Source: Leptospira sp. GIMC2001 (lineage in GTDB: Bacteria; Spirochaetota; Leptospiria; Leptospirales; Leptospiraceae). Taken from it: 64,000 nt of DNA. Below the pieces are notes generated by a model that saw only the letters and a program-made list of their open reading frames with translations, did no database searches and had not been told where the DNA came from. Numbering within the stretch: the stretch's first letter is position 1; each line of letters opens with the position of its first letter. The stretch is taken from positions 434,001-498,000 of the forward strand of contig NZ_CP115468.1 in assembly GCF_028462125.1 (NCBI RefSeq), written 5' to 3'. A program made the position numbers and the translations under genes. This document shows, in pieces, positions 8,584 through 17,725 of the stretch.

Positions 8584-9588
8584 TTATTTGCAGGCAGATT
8601 TGCCTTTTATCACAGCATCATAAATCGCTTTCGATTTGCCACCTAGCTTAGGCAATACGGTTTTCTCTTGTCCAGCAGAAGCTGCTTTCCATTGTGCAAG
8701 CTCAGCCGCAGACGGATTGTGAATTGCAACTCCAGTTTTCTTTAGAGTAGCCACAAGTCTTCCATCAAGAGCACGAACGCCTTTTCTAACTTCGCCTGCG
8801 AGTTCGTTGGTTTTTCCAACGATGATAGATCTGTTCTCCGCTGGTTGTTTGTCATGAAAGCTTTTGCTAACAACGATTAGAGCTGGTTGGTAGATATGTT
8901 TTGTGAAGGTAAAATTGTCGATAGTAGTTTGCCATTCAGCAGCCATTGTAAACAAAGGAGTGTTGTCAAATGCTGTTACAACACCTGTTTGAAGAGCTGG
9001 AAGAACTTCTGGTATCGCAATAGGAATTGGACTTGCACCAACACTTTTCCAAAATTGGATATGTGTCTTAGCTTCTTGTGATCTCACTTTTACACCAGAA
9101 AGATCCGCAGGAACTTTGATTGCTTTGCCTTTCATACCGATGGAACGAAAACCATTCTCCGCCCAAGAAATAAATACCATTCCTTTAGATGTAAGTAATC
9201 CAGAAACTGGCTCAATCAAATGATTGTCCAGAACACAATCTGCCTGTCCAATGTTATCAAATAGATAAGGCATCTCTAATACGTTGAGTTCAGGTACTAC
9301 GTTCGCAACAGCTCCAGTCGTTAAACCTGCGAATTCAATTCTTCCCCCGCGAACACCAGCGAGGATTTCGTTCTCACCACCGAGCTGTCCACCAGGATAA
9401 ACTTTTACGTTGTATTTGCCACCGCTTTCAGAATTAATTCTTTTTTGGATTGCGTACATAACATCTGCCCAAGGAGTACCTTGTGGCGCAACCGATGCTA
9501 GTTTTACTCGAGTCTGCGCATTTACACTACCTGCAAATGTTAAGATCCCTACTGATGCGATCAAGAGTGTTGTTTGTAATTTGTTCAT
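8584..9588 (-). CDS. dctP: TRAP transporter periplasmic solute-binding protein DctP
   Basis: A 334-residue binding protein. Residues 1-25 (MNKLQTTLLIASVGILTFAG then SVNAQ) are a signal peptide. The mature chain has the DctP pattern: VKLASVAPQGTPWADVMY, YPGGQLGGENEILAGVRGG, FTKHIYQPALIVVSK. I chose the ATG at 9588 because AAGGAG lies 7 bases upstream; the longer in-frame start at 9642 would translate through the terminator hairpin. The ligand is unknown, though the TatT association points away from simple C4-dicarboxylates. It follows tatT with a strong hairpin between them. Confidence 0.92.
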   Translation of the reverse strand: MNKLQTTLLIASVGILTFAGSVNAQTRVKLASVAPQGTPWADVMYAIQKRINSESGGKYNVKVYPGGQLGGENEILAGVRGGRIEFAGLTTGAVANVVPELNVLEMPYLFDNIGQADCVLDNHLIEPVSGLLTSKGMVFISWAENGFRSIGMKGKAIKVPADLSGVKVRSQEAKTHIQFWKSVGASPIPIAIPEVLPALQTGVVTAFDNTPLFTMAAEWQTTIDNFTFTKHIYQPALIVVSKSFHDKQPAENRSIIVGKTNELAGEVRKGVRALDGRLVATLKKTGVAIHNPSAAELAQWKAASAGQEKTVLPKLGGKSKAIYDAVIKGKSACK

Positions 9589-9612
9589 TCTATTCTCCTT
9601 AAAATAATTGCA

Positions 9613-9636
9613 TAAAAAAGGCGGGACAACCCGCCT
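9613..9636 (-). terminator. Terminator or attenuator between tatT and dctP
   Basis: On the minus strand AGGCGGG-TTGT-CCCGCCT is followed directly by six T residues, a textbook intrinsic terminator. A second perfect dyad, TAGAAAA/TTTTCTA (9642-9659), lies just before it in transcription order. Only about 24 bases separate the T-run from the dctP start, so there is no room for a separate dctP promoter. Confidence 0.85.
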
Positions 9637-9660
9637 CCTCATAGAAAATCCGTTTTCTAA

Positions 9661-10563
9661 TTAATTAAAATCTTCAGCTAGAAGCTTCTTAGCTTTTTCT
9701 TGTTCAAGCAACTGCTCTGGTTTAATGTCTGGAATTGCATTTGCATTTCCGTTGATCACTTCATTCAAATACTTGATTGCTTTTTCTTCATCACCACGAA
9801 GTCCAAGGTCAGCATATAGGACTTTTGTTCCGAAATAATTTGGAGCTGCTTTGATAGATGCTTCCAATTGTTGTGCGCCTTCTTTTTTGTTACCAGTAGG
9901 AGAAGCTAGGTTAGCTGCACCTTTGTAACGAAGAACTGAACCATGAAAGTATTTTGGATTGAGGGATTCAACTCTTGCAACGATTGCTGTGAACTTAGAT
10001 TTGTTTTCAAGTAGAGTCATCAAACCTTCGATTCTTGACCATTTTGCAAGGTTTGCATAAGACCAATAGAGAGCATCAATTTCGTTGATAGTTAGGTCAG
10101 GTAAAGCTGTTACAACATCCCCACCACCTACAGCAACTTTTTTGTAGAAAGCTTCATTGGTAGCCATAGCTCTCTCACACCATTTAACACCTAAGTCAAA
10201 ATGTTTACCTTGCTCTTTTTGAATCGCTTTTGCATTGGATTTGTCAGGAGCGATTTCAATATATAAATGACCATCAGCCATTAGGTAATGACCACGGCAT
10301 AGCATAACCATAGCATCATAGTGACCTGGGTTCGCTTCAACAAAAGCTGTAAGCTCATCAATTGATTGAGCAAGATCAGCCTTTACTTGTCTATTATTGT
10401 ATAATTTTAGAGTGGAAGCAGGGATTGCAGCAGGCTTCGCATCTCTAGGTATAAATGACTTAGTATAGGTTACTGTTCTGCTAGTAGCACAATTCACCGT
10501 AAGAAGTAAAGCTGCAACTAGGCTGATTCCTACAGGTAAGAATCGATTTGAATTGTTAAACAT
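9661..10563 (-). CDS. tatT: TatT-type TPR lipoprotein of a TRAP transporter
   Basis: A 300-residue protein with a signal ending LLLTVNC (Cys 25), so a lipoprotein. The rest is helical and repeat-like: an N-terminal helix with LAQSIDELTAFVEANPGHYD, then a segment with CRGHYLMADGHLYIE, NEAFYKKVAVGGGD, and a tail of hairpins ending EEKAIKYLNEVINGN. This resembles the TatT family, the tetratricopeptide-like partner of TRAP systems known from Treponema pallidum, where it forms a trimer that binds the solute-binding protein. Being first in tatT-dctP-dctQ-dctM supports this. GGAG lies about 9 bases before the ATG. The ligand may be hydrophobic, as proposed for the Treponema system, but that is inference. 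Confidence 0.85.
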   Translation of the reverse strand: MFNNSNRFLPVGISLVAALLLTVNCATSRTVTYTKSFIPRDAKPAAIPASTLKLYNNRQVKADLAQSIDELTAFVEANPGHYDAMVMLCRGHYLMADGHLYIEIAPDKSNAKAIQKEQGKHFDLGVKWCERAMATNEAFYKKVAVGGGDVVTALPDLTINEIDALYWSYANLAKWSRIEGLMTLLENKSKFTAIVARVESLNPKYFHGSVLRYKGAANLASPTGNKKEGAQQLEASIKAAPNYFGTKVLYADLGLRGDEEKAIKYLNEVINGNANAIPDIKPEQLLEQEKAKKLLAEDFN

Positions 10564-10781
10564 TATAAAATCTCCATGTTTTTTTTGTTTTTGTTAGACA
10601 CGAAGTGTCATGAACGATTGTGAAAAAAATATTCTAAATCTGTTTCTTTTCAAGCTTTTTTTCATATTTAATCAAAAATATCATAAAGAATGGTATTTTA
10701 TGTGCAGTGCACCGTGAACGGTGTTCGTTGAATGTCAGAAATAGAGAAATAAAATAAATAATTTAGTAAAATTTACCAAAT
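10564..10781. promoter_or_regulatory. Control region upstream of the TRAP operon, with two small dyads
   Basis: This 218-base stretch lies between the tatT start and the end of the hybrid kinase, both on the minus strand. It holds a GACAC-GAA-GTGTC dyad (10597-10609) close to tatT, and CACCGT-GA-ACGGTG (10710-10723) next to GTGC-AGT-GCAC. The second dyad could be a weak terminator of the kinase gene, though it lacks a T-run; the first could be an operator or a 5' leader hairpin. No firm promoter is called. Confidence 0.4.
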
Positions 10782-12824
10782 TTAACGAGTGATTAATAAC
10801 AGATCCATCTCTTTGAATAGAAGGTTACGATCTAACGGCTTCGATAGAAACCCATCACATCCGTTCCTTCTAATTGCTTCCTCTTCTTCTTTCAAAGCAT
10901 GGGCAGTTAGAGCTATAATCGGTATCGTTTTTGTACTTTCATTCGATTTCAAAATGCGCGTTGCAGTATATCCATCCATGACAGGCATCTTCATGTCCAT
11001 AAGTATAAGATTTGGTTTGGAAATCAAAGCGATATCAATTGCTTCTTGGCCATTCGTCGCGATCAAAGTTTCTGTAGAAGCTTGATCTAGAAATCTCTTA
11101 ACTAGCATTCGGTTGAGTTCGTTGTCATCTACAACCAATACTTTTATGTTTTTGTGTTTTGATTTGAATTCATTTGGAAGCATTGCGTCCGAGATCTCCG
11201 CATTATTCGATTGATAAGATATTTCCACATTGGGTATATAAACAGAAAACAATGAACCTAGATTCGGATGAGATTCCAAAAATATATTGCCGTTCATGAT
11301 TTCTATCATTTGTTTGGTGATTGAAAGCCCAAGACCGGAACCTTCTGTTGAAGCGATACTTCCTACTTGGGAAAATTTATCATAGATGATTGTGTGTTGA
11401 TCCGGCGATATTCCGATTCCAGAATCGGATACAACGAATATCAGTGATGTCTTAAGGCTTGTATCTAGAATGTCGTTGGAAGTATCTTCGTGTGAGCTAC
11501 TATTTCGATTGATTATTGTTAGGCTAACTTCGCCTTTCAAAGTGAATTTGATTGCGTTACCAATCAAATTGATAAGAATTTGCCTTAGTCTCTGAGCGTC
11601 CAGTTTAATAAATGGTGGAACCTGTGAACTGATTTCAATTTTGAAATGGATTCCTTTCTTATTAGAAATAGGCATAAATAAAGAGTGCAGTTCATTTATA
11701 AAATTACGAATATTGAAAACAGTAGGTTTGAGTTTTAGTTTATTGGATTCAAGTTTACTGATATCCAAAATATCATTGATCAATTCTAAAAGGTTCTGTC
11801 CTGAATTTCGAATCGCTCGAACATATTCGCGTTGAATATCGGGAAGTGGCATCTCATCTAATAAATCCACAAATCCAAGGATACTATTCATTGGAGTTCT
11901 AATTTCGTGGCTCATATTTGCAAGAAACATAGACTTAGCATAATTGGCTTCTTCGGCTTTCTTCTTAGTATGTGCTAACTCTTTTTCCATGTTTTTTCGA
12001 TCGGTTATGTCGATTCCGGAAATCACAATAGAATCAATTCGTCTTTTGCCAAAAACAGGTGCTAGGTGAAATAAATAAAAACGAAATTTACCAAAGCCAT
12101 CACGAATTCTTCTTTCGAAAATTACATAATCGCCCCCAAAACATTTTTCGATTGTCGAGCGGAATGGCGCTTGAAATTTCTTGGGAAGTATATCGGTAAT
12201 GCTTTCGCCTGTTTTGAGGACACGATTCTGAAAATTCACAAATGATAAGTTCGCATTTTTATTGGAGGCGGATATTTTCAAATCACGATCTAAGAGGATC
12301 ATGCTAGTCATTGTGTTGTCTAGAATTGCTTTGGTAGTTTTCTCGGATTTGGCAAGTTCAATAATCAACTCTTGAATCTCACTCATCTCTCGGATGGTTA
12401 CAATCATAGTGGAAGAATTATTCTGATTAACTGTTCCAACTTGTGCTTTTATCGTTACCGGGATTTCTTTATCTTGCTTAGTGCGAAAGCTTGTCTCAAA
12501 AAGATTGGTCTCGTCACCAATTCGAATTCTTCCAAGATAATTTCTCAATCCATCCGAATTATTAAAAAATTTACAAAAATCTAGAAATAAAAATGAAGGT
12601 CTAGACATGTCTAGAAGATTTTCTGATGCTTGATTAGCATCAGTTATGCGAAAAGAATCATCTAAAACAAATAGTGGATCTGGATTGCTATCAACTATGC
12701 TTCTATTGTATAGTGATAGGTTTTTTAAAAATTCATTAGACTTTCTTGTATCTTCATCCTTTTCTTGAAGCAATTTTTTGAGTTGCGAGATTTCTGCTTC
12801 TTGTGACATAGATTCCGGTTGCAT
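10782..12824 (-). CDS. Hybrid sensor histidine kinase with PAS domains and receiver
   Basis: A 680-residue signalling protein without membrane segments. After a short N-terminal coiled coil come two PAS-type domains (about 45-165 and 170-275), with VVISGIDITDRKNMEKEL closing the second. The HisKA box NMSHEIRTPMNSILGF places the phosphoryl-accepting His near residue 306. ATPase motifs follow: NLIGNAIKFT, DSGIGISPD and GSGLGLSITKQ. A C-terminal receiver (VLVVDDNELNRML, MDMKMPVMDGYTATR) has its acceptor Asp near residue 610. All catalytic residues are present. The PAS domains suggest an internal signal such as redox or a ligand. It has no adjacent response regulator, so its target is unknown. 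Confidence 0.93.
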   Translation of the reverse strand: MQPESMSQEAEISQLKKLLQEKDEDTRKSNEFLKNLSLYNRSIVDSNPDPLFVLDDSFRITDANQASENLLDMSRPSFLFLDFCKFFNNSDGLRNYLGRIRIGDETNLFETSFRTKQDKEIPVTIKAQVGTVNQNNSSTMIVTIREMSEIQELIIELAKSEKTTKAILDNTMTSMILLDRDLKISASNKNANLSFVNFQNRVLKTGESITDILPKKFQAPFRSTIEKCFGGDYVIFERRIRDGFGKFRFYLFHLAPVFGKRRIDSIVISGIDITDRKNMEKELAHTKKKAEEANYAKSMFLANMSHEIRTPMNSILGFVDLLDEMPLPDIQREYVRAIRNSGQNLLELINDILDISKLESNKLKLKPTVFNIRNFINELHSLFMPISNKKGIHFKIEISSQVPPFIKLDAQRLRQILINLIGNAIKFTLKGEVSLTIINRNSSSHEDTSNDILDTSLKTSLIFVVSDSGIGISPDQHTIIYDKFSQVGSIASTEGSGLGLSITKQMIEIMNGNIFLESHPNLGSLFSVYIPNVEISYQSNNAEISDAMLPNEFKSKHKNIKVLVVDDNELNRMLVKRFLDQASTETLIATNGQEAIDIALISKPNLILMDMKMPVMDGYTATRILKSNESTKTIPIIALTAHALKEEEEAIRRNGCDGFLSKPLDRNLLFKEMDLLLITR

Positions 12825-13052
12825 AATTTTACTGTTGCTCTTTGAGAATATGAGGAAAGTTGATTTAGTTTCAAGTTAAAAATTTATTTTATCCTTGAAT
12901 CAAAATGTCCTCAACAGCTCAGCAATCATCCATTGAGTATCCAAAATATGATACTGTGTCCAATTAGAACTGAATGAAAATCATATATGATTCATACATT
13001 GAAATAAACTCAGTTTCGCTTTTCAATCAATAGACTTTAGGAAATTACTGAA

Positions 13053-14276
13053 TTATACTTTGCAGGAATTTTGAATTTTTTTCCAATTTTTTATTTTCCA
13101 TTTTTTGCTATCTGACGTTTTTCTCTCCTTATCGAGATAGTTTTGGATTTTTGCTATCCTTTCTTCTGTGGCAGGATGCGTACTCAACATATCAATAATT
13201 TGTGAACCAACAGAAGATTTGGAATTGGAATCCTTTTCAATTTTGGAATTTGTTTCTTGGGTTTCGTTTGGATTATCTTGTTTATCCTCGTCTCCTATGA
13301 TGCCTGCGAATAAAGAAGACTCTGATTCATATACTTTTCGAAAAAAGTCTAACATGCCATGTGCGGAGTATCCAGCATCATGAAGAAAATCTGTTCCAAC
13401 TTTATCTGCTTCTTCTTCGAAATCCCTAGAGTATTTTAGTATCAGAAGTGTGGATCCAATTTCGGTTGCAGTTTCTAAAACCTCAAAATCACCGATTCCA
13501 GGACCTATGATCATAGAAACAAGAAAGGCAGTACCTAATGCTTTGATCATATTTCTTACATGATGCCGTTGCTCAATATGCGCGATCTCGTGTGCTATTA
13601 CACCAGCCAATTCATCGGGAGAATCCGATTCGTTCAATAATCCGGACAAAATATAAATCCGTCCGCCGGCAAGGGCGAAGGCATTGGAGATTGGACTTTT
13701 GGCAATTTTTACTTTGTATGTAAATGGCGAATTGCTTGGTCGAATGTCTCGGACTATTCTCTCTACAGCTTGCACGGATTGTTCATCATCACAGAAGGTA
13801 AATTCTTTTTCAAATAAGGACTCAACATTGGATCCAAGATAGTTGTCTGCACTTGACGGAACCAGTTTGTAGGAATAATTACCAATGATAAAAAATAATA
13901 AACTAACTATAATTAAAGAAATGATTGATAAGGAAGCAATTTGTAATTTTGATAGAGAATAGAAAAAATGTTTGAATTTGTGAACAATACTTTTTTCTTT
14001 TTTTATACTTGTAAAGATTTTTTTTATTTCTTTGTGAGATTTAGCGGGAATCTGAAGTTCAAGAATTGGACTTTCAGTTCTCTCATCCTCGAACAAAATA
14101 AGATTTAGTTTGTCGGCATGACTTTCAATGCGATGAAAATCTGAAATTTGAAAACGAATATCACTTTCGTCATCTCGAAATAGTAAAGAATCTTTTTCGA
14201 AAGTAACAACTCCCACTCTAGGAATGGGAGTTGAACCAGAAAAATATCTACATGGAAAAGATATATAATCTGACAA
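13053..14276 (-). CDS. M48-family membrane zinc metallopeptidase
   Basis: A 407-residue protein. The first 100 or so residues are soluble, a hydrophobic helix follows (IASLSIISLIIVSLLFFIIG, about 112-131), then a peptidase domain with VIAHEIAHIEQRHH; the HExxH zinc site is near residues 229-233. A downstream EEEADKVG supplies the third ligand Glu expected of M48 (HtpX/Oma1-like) enzymes, which degrade damaged or misassembled proteins. An Asn/Glu/Ser-rich insert (DKQDNPNETQETNSKIEKD) lies near residue 340. The start is TTG, 14 bases after the DUF898 stop, with only a weak AGAAG, so expression may depend on translation of the upstream gene. Confidence 0.87.
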   Translation of the reverse strand: MSDYISFPCRYFSGSTPIPRVGVVTFEKDSLLFRDDESDIRFQISDFHRIESHADKLNLILFEDERTESPILELQIPAKSHKEIKKIFTSIKKEKSIVHKFKHFFYSLSKLQIASLSIISLIIVSLLFFIIGNYSYKLVPSSADNYLGSNVESLFEKEFTFCDDEQSVQAVERIVRDIRPSNSPFTYKVKIAKSPISNAFALAGGRIYILSGLLNESDSPDELAGVIAHEIAHIEQRHHVRNMIKALGTAFLVSMIIGPGIGDFEVLETATEIGSTLLILKYSRDFEEEADKVGTDFLHDAGYSAHGMLDFFRKVYESESSLFAGIIGDEDKQDNPNETQETNSKIEKDSNSKSSVGSQIIDMLSTHPATEERIAKIQNYLDKERKTSDSKKWKIKNWKKIQNSCKV

Positions 14277-14289
14277 TATTTTACAACTT

Positions 14290-15246
14290 CTAGTAATTCA
14301 TGAAACCTTCGAGAGAATTCGCGATTGCTTCTAATCCCTCGGCGGTAGCCGATGCTTCTGTGTCAGGTTGTGCCGAGATTGAATTCCAGTCAACAGCTGA
14401 TTCAAGACTAATTGCTTCTAGATGCAGCTTCATAACTCTAGCGATTGCCCAAGCAAAACCAATACCTAGGGTAAACAATACAATAACATAAGCAATCAAA
14501 AAGTTCTTGAATACTGCTCCACCAGTTAGGTTGTTATTGAAATTCTTACCTTGAAAAGATGTATGCTTCCATAAAAAATTCTGAACATCGGCATAGAACC
14601 AAGATCCATAGATACCTAAGGTAATTAGTGTTAGAAAGAAACCTTTTATGCATAGAATAAAGAATTCTTTATTATCTGCTTGGAAGGCAAAATTCGTATT
14701 TCCATATCGAGTTTTAGCTTTCATATATGTTTCAAGATCAATATAAAAAATCGGGTAGTAAAGACCTAATGTAATTGCAGTAAGTGGAATTCCTTTTATA
14801 TAGATCATCGCGAGTTCTAATGGTTTACCATCAAATCCAAATCGAAGATTTCTATAGCCTGTTCGACTTGTCATGAATCTTCTATTTCCAACTACTATAA
14901 ATGGTATGATTCCAATAAAGAGAGCGAACAGAATGATCATACTCAAATAGGAACCGTATTGTCCTAAAATAAGACCGAATATCCATCCTAAAATATAATT
15001 TGCGATAAAAACTACTACGATGATGGCAGCAGCTTTCAAGAAACCAATAAATCTTTCTTTCCCTGTTCCATTAAAAGAGAATCTCTCTCCTGCCCATTCA
15101 ATGTTTTCAGCCATGAATTTTTGAATATTCGTAATTGCCCAAAATCTGTATATTCCGAGGGTAATCACTGTAAAAAACATATTTTTAAGATAAAGAACAA
15201 AAAGTCCTCCACCTGTTGCATGAAACTGTACGCGGTTGTTATCCAT
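14290..15246 (-). CDS. DUF898 (YjgN-like) polytopic membrane protein
   Basis: A 318-residue inner-membrane protein with three similar units of the form FFxTxxTLGIYRFW (about residues 20, 120 and 205), which is the hallmark of DUF898/YjgN. About six to seven hydrophobic segments are seen. I chose the ATG at 15246 because AGGTGA stands 8 bases upstream; an in-frame GTG at 15258 overlaps that ribosome site. It shares a transcript with the M48 peptidase gene that follows by 14 bases. Function of the family is unknown; the pairing hints at membrane protein quality control, which is inference. Confidence 0.82.
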   Translation of the reverse strand: MDNNRVQFHATGGGLFVLYLKNMFFTVITLGIYRFWAITNIQKFMAENIEWAGERFSFNGTGKERFIGFLKAAAIIVVVFIANYILGWIFGLILGQYGSYLSMIILFALFIGIIPFIVVGNRRFMTSRTGYRNLRFGFDGKPLELAMIYIKGIPLTAITLGLYYPIFYIDLETYMKAKTRYGNTNFAFQADNKEFFILCIKGFFLTLITLGIYGSWFYADVQNFLWKHTSFQGKNFNNNLTGGAVFKNFLIAYVIVLFTLGIGFAWAIARVMKLHLEAISLESAVDWNSISAQPDTEASATAEGLEAIANSLEGFMNY

Positions 15247-15274
15247 AATGTTTGTCACCTATTTATATTTTGTT

Positions 15275-15305
15275 TATAAAACTAAAGAACCTATGATTTA
15301 GTCAA
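15275..15305 (-). promoter_or_regulatory. Possible promoter of the DUF898-M48 operon
   Basis: On the minus strand TTGACT (15305-15300) is followed after 18 bases by TTTTAT (15281-15276), about 30 bases before the start codon at 15246. The -35 match is good, the -10 only fair. Confidence 0.4.
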
Positions 15306-15675
15306 TTTTTTGCAACAAAAAAAAAGAAATTCAATTATTTATATTCTTTTCGCACTTCTTATAAAGCCAAATTCACCATGGCAGGCTTGAAAATCTCATA
15401 TTATGAATAATAATCTTCAGAAAGCTTTAATATGGCAACTAATATAGAGTATGTGAAAGACCAAAAGATTTATTTATAACGTTTGTGCAAAATCCGTCGT
15501 TTCAGACATTCAATGGAAAATATACTTGAAAGTTCAAAATAAAATCCATTTTTTCAAAATTTTCAGCTCCTTTTTCTGAATCTCAAATTTCTTACGAAAA
15601 ATTATAAAAAAATCTAGGATACTGTCCTATTTCGGGATTCTCGTTTGTTCTATTAGAAATTTAAAGGAGGATTCT
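15306..15675. other. Intergenic region upstream of the ECF42-like operon
   Basis: No gene is supported in this stretch of about 370 bases. It is AT-rich with short stops in all frames. The only clear signal is AAAGGAGG (about 15662-15669), a near-perfect ribosome site for the ATG at 15676. The promoter of the sigma-factor operon must lie here, but I cannot place it. Confidence 0.5.
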
Positions 15676-16107
15676 ATGAAAAAGAATCTACAAATATTTC
15701 TAATTAGTTTTTTGCTAGTGGGGTTGAGTGAAACCATCATTAACCAAGTTTTCCTGAAACCCAGTTATGACAGTTTAGCCAGTCTCTGGAGATCCAAGGA
15801 CGAGCTGGGTGCTTATGCCCCAATTTTTCTAGGGATATATCTAGTTTTTGCGAGTTCTTTCAGCTACATTTTTTATCTTTTTAGAGATAATATGGATTCC
15901 ATCAAAGGACTAAAACTCGGGTTAGCATTGGGATTTCTTTCTAGATTTTGGTATGCTTATACAAACTTTATTGTATTGCCTATATCTTTTGGTCTTGCCT
16001 TAGGTTGGTTCGTATTTGGTCTTATTGAATTGGGAGTAATAGGATTGGCCTGCGGTTACTTTGCAGAAAGACAAAATTTGCGTAATAGAGAAACAATAAG
16101 AGGATAA
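15676..16107 (+). CDS. Small four-helix membrane protein of unknown function
   Basis: A 143-residue protein with four hydrophobic segments (about 6-25, 47-68, 78-97 and 102-125) and a short charged tail. It has the best ribosome site in the area (AAAGGAGG). It starts the run that leads, with a 4-base gap, into the YCII protein and then the sigma factor, so it is probably co-regulated with them. I do not recognise a named family; a DUF1761/DUF2177-like topology is possible but not shown. Confidence 0.65.
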   Translation: MKKNLQIFLISFLLVGLSETIINQVFLKPSYDSLASLWRSKDELGAYAPIFLGIYLVFASSFSYIFYLFRDNMDSIKGLKLGLALGFLSRFWYAYTNFIVLPISFGLALGWFVFGLIELGVIGLACGYFAERQNLRNRETIRG

Positions 16108-16111
16108 GGAA

Positions 16112-16462
16112 ATGAAAGAATTTTTACTGCTATTTAGGAATCAGGTAGGGGAAGGTAGTTATAGTTTATCTCCCGAAGAAATGCAATCAACAATGCCAAA
16201 ATGGCAAGATTGGATAGGAGAAGTTATTCAAAATGGTAATTTTGTAAGTTCACAGCCATTAGATTACGAAGGCAAAATTGTTAAGAATAAAGGAATTACA
16301 GATGGGCCTTACGTGGAAGCAAAAGAAATTCTTGCTGGCTATTTGATCTGTAAAGTCGCTACAATAGAAGACGCAATTGAAATTAGTAAAAAGTGTCCGA
16401 TTCTTGACTATGAATTTGGAAGCATTGAAGTCAGACCTATCACTAGTCTTGCGATTGGATGA
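16112..16462 (+). CDS. YCII-related (DGPF-type) protein
   Basis: A 116-residue protein with the family's alpha-beta pattern: MKEFLLLFRNQ at the start, then TDGPYVEAKEILAGYL, the DGP motif for which DGPF proteins are named, and a final beta strand SIEVRPI. Such proteins are the usual genomic partner of ECF42 sigma factors. The stop overlaps the sigma-factor start by four bases (ATGA). Enzymatic activity is unproven for most of the family. Confidence 0.87.
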   Translation: MKEFLLLFRNQVGEGSYSLSPEEMQSTMPKWQDWIGEVIQNGNFVSSQPLDYEGKIVKNKGITDGPYVEAKEILAGYLICKVATIEDAIEISKKCPILDYEFGSIEVRPITSLAIG

Positions 16463-17706
16463 CAATTGATTCGAAAATTTTGAATTTTGATCATCTTTTT
16501 CGTGATGAAGCGAAGAAGATGATCGCAGTTCTTACCAAAATTTATGGATTCCATCGAATCGATGAAGTTGAAGACATTGTCCAAGAAACTTTTATTACAG
16601 CATACGAAACCTGGAAGCTAAAAGGGTATCCCGAACATCCTAACCGTTGGTTGTTTGCTGTTGCAAAAAATAAAATTATCAATAATCTGAAAAGAGAAAA
16701 AAAATACGATGACATTCTAAATTCTCAATCTTCTGTTTTGCCAATTGAATATTCAGTTATCTCTAATTTGGAAGAAGGTCAAGCGACGATAAAAGATACT
16801 CAATTACAAATGATGTTTAGCATATGTCATCCTTCAATTCCAGAAGAATCACAAGTCGCGCTTGCTTTAAGAAGTTTATGCGCCTTTAGTATAGATGAGA
16901 TTGCGAATGCTTTTTTAACAAACAAAGAAACAATTAATAAAAGACTATATCGAGCCAAGGAAAAAATCAAGGAAGAAAACATCCGATTGCAATTTCCCGA
17001 TACAGAAAAATTAAACGAAAGATTAGAATCTGTCCTCAAAATTATTTACCTACTTTTCAACGAAGGTTATTACTCACGAACCAATGAGACTATTTTTAGA
17101 AAGGATCTATGTCTAGATGCGATGAAAATGGGACTTCTATTGATCGATTTTCCTCTTACAAACACTAGTCAAGTTAATGCTTTAATGGCAATTATGTGTT
17201 ATCATAGTTCAAGGTTTTCAAGCAGAGTTTCAGATTCTGGAGGAATTATAAGTCTAGAAGAACAGGATAGAAGTTTATGGTCAAAAGAATTAATTGCACA
17301 AGGAAATTATTTTTTGAGTAAATCTATAACGGAAGAACCTATCGGCGAATATGCTATCCAAGCGTTAATAGCCTGGAATCATACTGAACCAGATACTCCA
17401 ATTAAATGGAATCGATTACTTACTCTTTATAACAATCTACAAAAAATTTACTTTAGCCCAATTGTTGAACTGAATCGTGCATATGTTTTGGGAAAATGCG
17501 GATTCGAGCAAGAGGCAATACAAAACTTATTAGAAAATTTTGCCGAAAAAGAGGATTGCTATTATCATATAACATTAGCTAATTTATATTTAAAATTTGA
17601 CAGAGAAAAATCGAAAATTCATCTTATGCGAGCCTTAGAGCTTACAAAGACAGATTCAGAGAAAAAAATGATTCAAAAGAAATATAAAACTTTGATTCCT
17701 CTGTAG
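16459..17706 (+). CDS. ECF42-like RNA polymerase sigma factor with C-terminal TPR-like extension
   Basis: A 415-residue sigma-70 family protein. Region 2 (about 10-75) includes EVEDIVQETFITAYETW and HPNRWLFAVAKNKIINNLKR; region 4 (about 115-165) includes SIDEIANAFLTNKETINKRLYRAKEKIKEE. The remaining 250 residues are helical and TPR-like, with an AxxGLxLID-type stretch and VELNRAYVLGKCG. This size and layout, plus the DGPF partner next to it, match group ECF42, which lacks an anti-sigma factor and is thought to be controlled through its C-terminal extension. It likely directs its own operon. The inducing signal is unknown. Confidence 0.9.
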   Translation: MTIDSKILNFDHLFRDEAKKMIAVLTKIYGFHRIDEVEDIVQETFITAYETWKLKGYPEHPNRWLFAVAKNKIINNLKREKKYDDILNSQSSVLPIEYSVISNLEEGQATIKDTQLQMMFSICHPSIPEESQVALALRSLCAFSIDEIANAFLTNKETINKRLYRAKEKIKEENIRLQFPDTEKLNERLESVLKIIYLLFNEGYYSRTNETIFRKDLCLDAMKMGLLLIDFPLTNTSQVNALMAIMCYHSSRFSSRVSDSGGIISLEEQDRSLWSKELIAQGNYFLSKSITEEPIGEYAIQALIAWNHTEPDTPIKWNRLLTLYNNLQKIYFSPIVELNRAYVLGKCGFEQEAIQNLLENFAEKEDCYYHITLANLYLKFDREKSKIHLMRALELTKTDSEKKMIQKKYKTLIPL

Positions 17707-17725
17707 TGATTTTAAAATTATCATT

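Noticed and set aside
9589..9642. Longer start for dctP at 9642
   Set aside because: The added codons are the terminator hairpin and its T-run; AAGGAG and the signal peptide fit the ATG at 9588.
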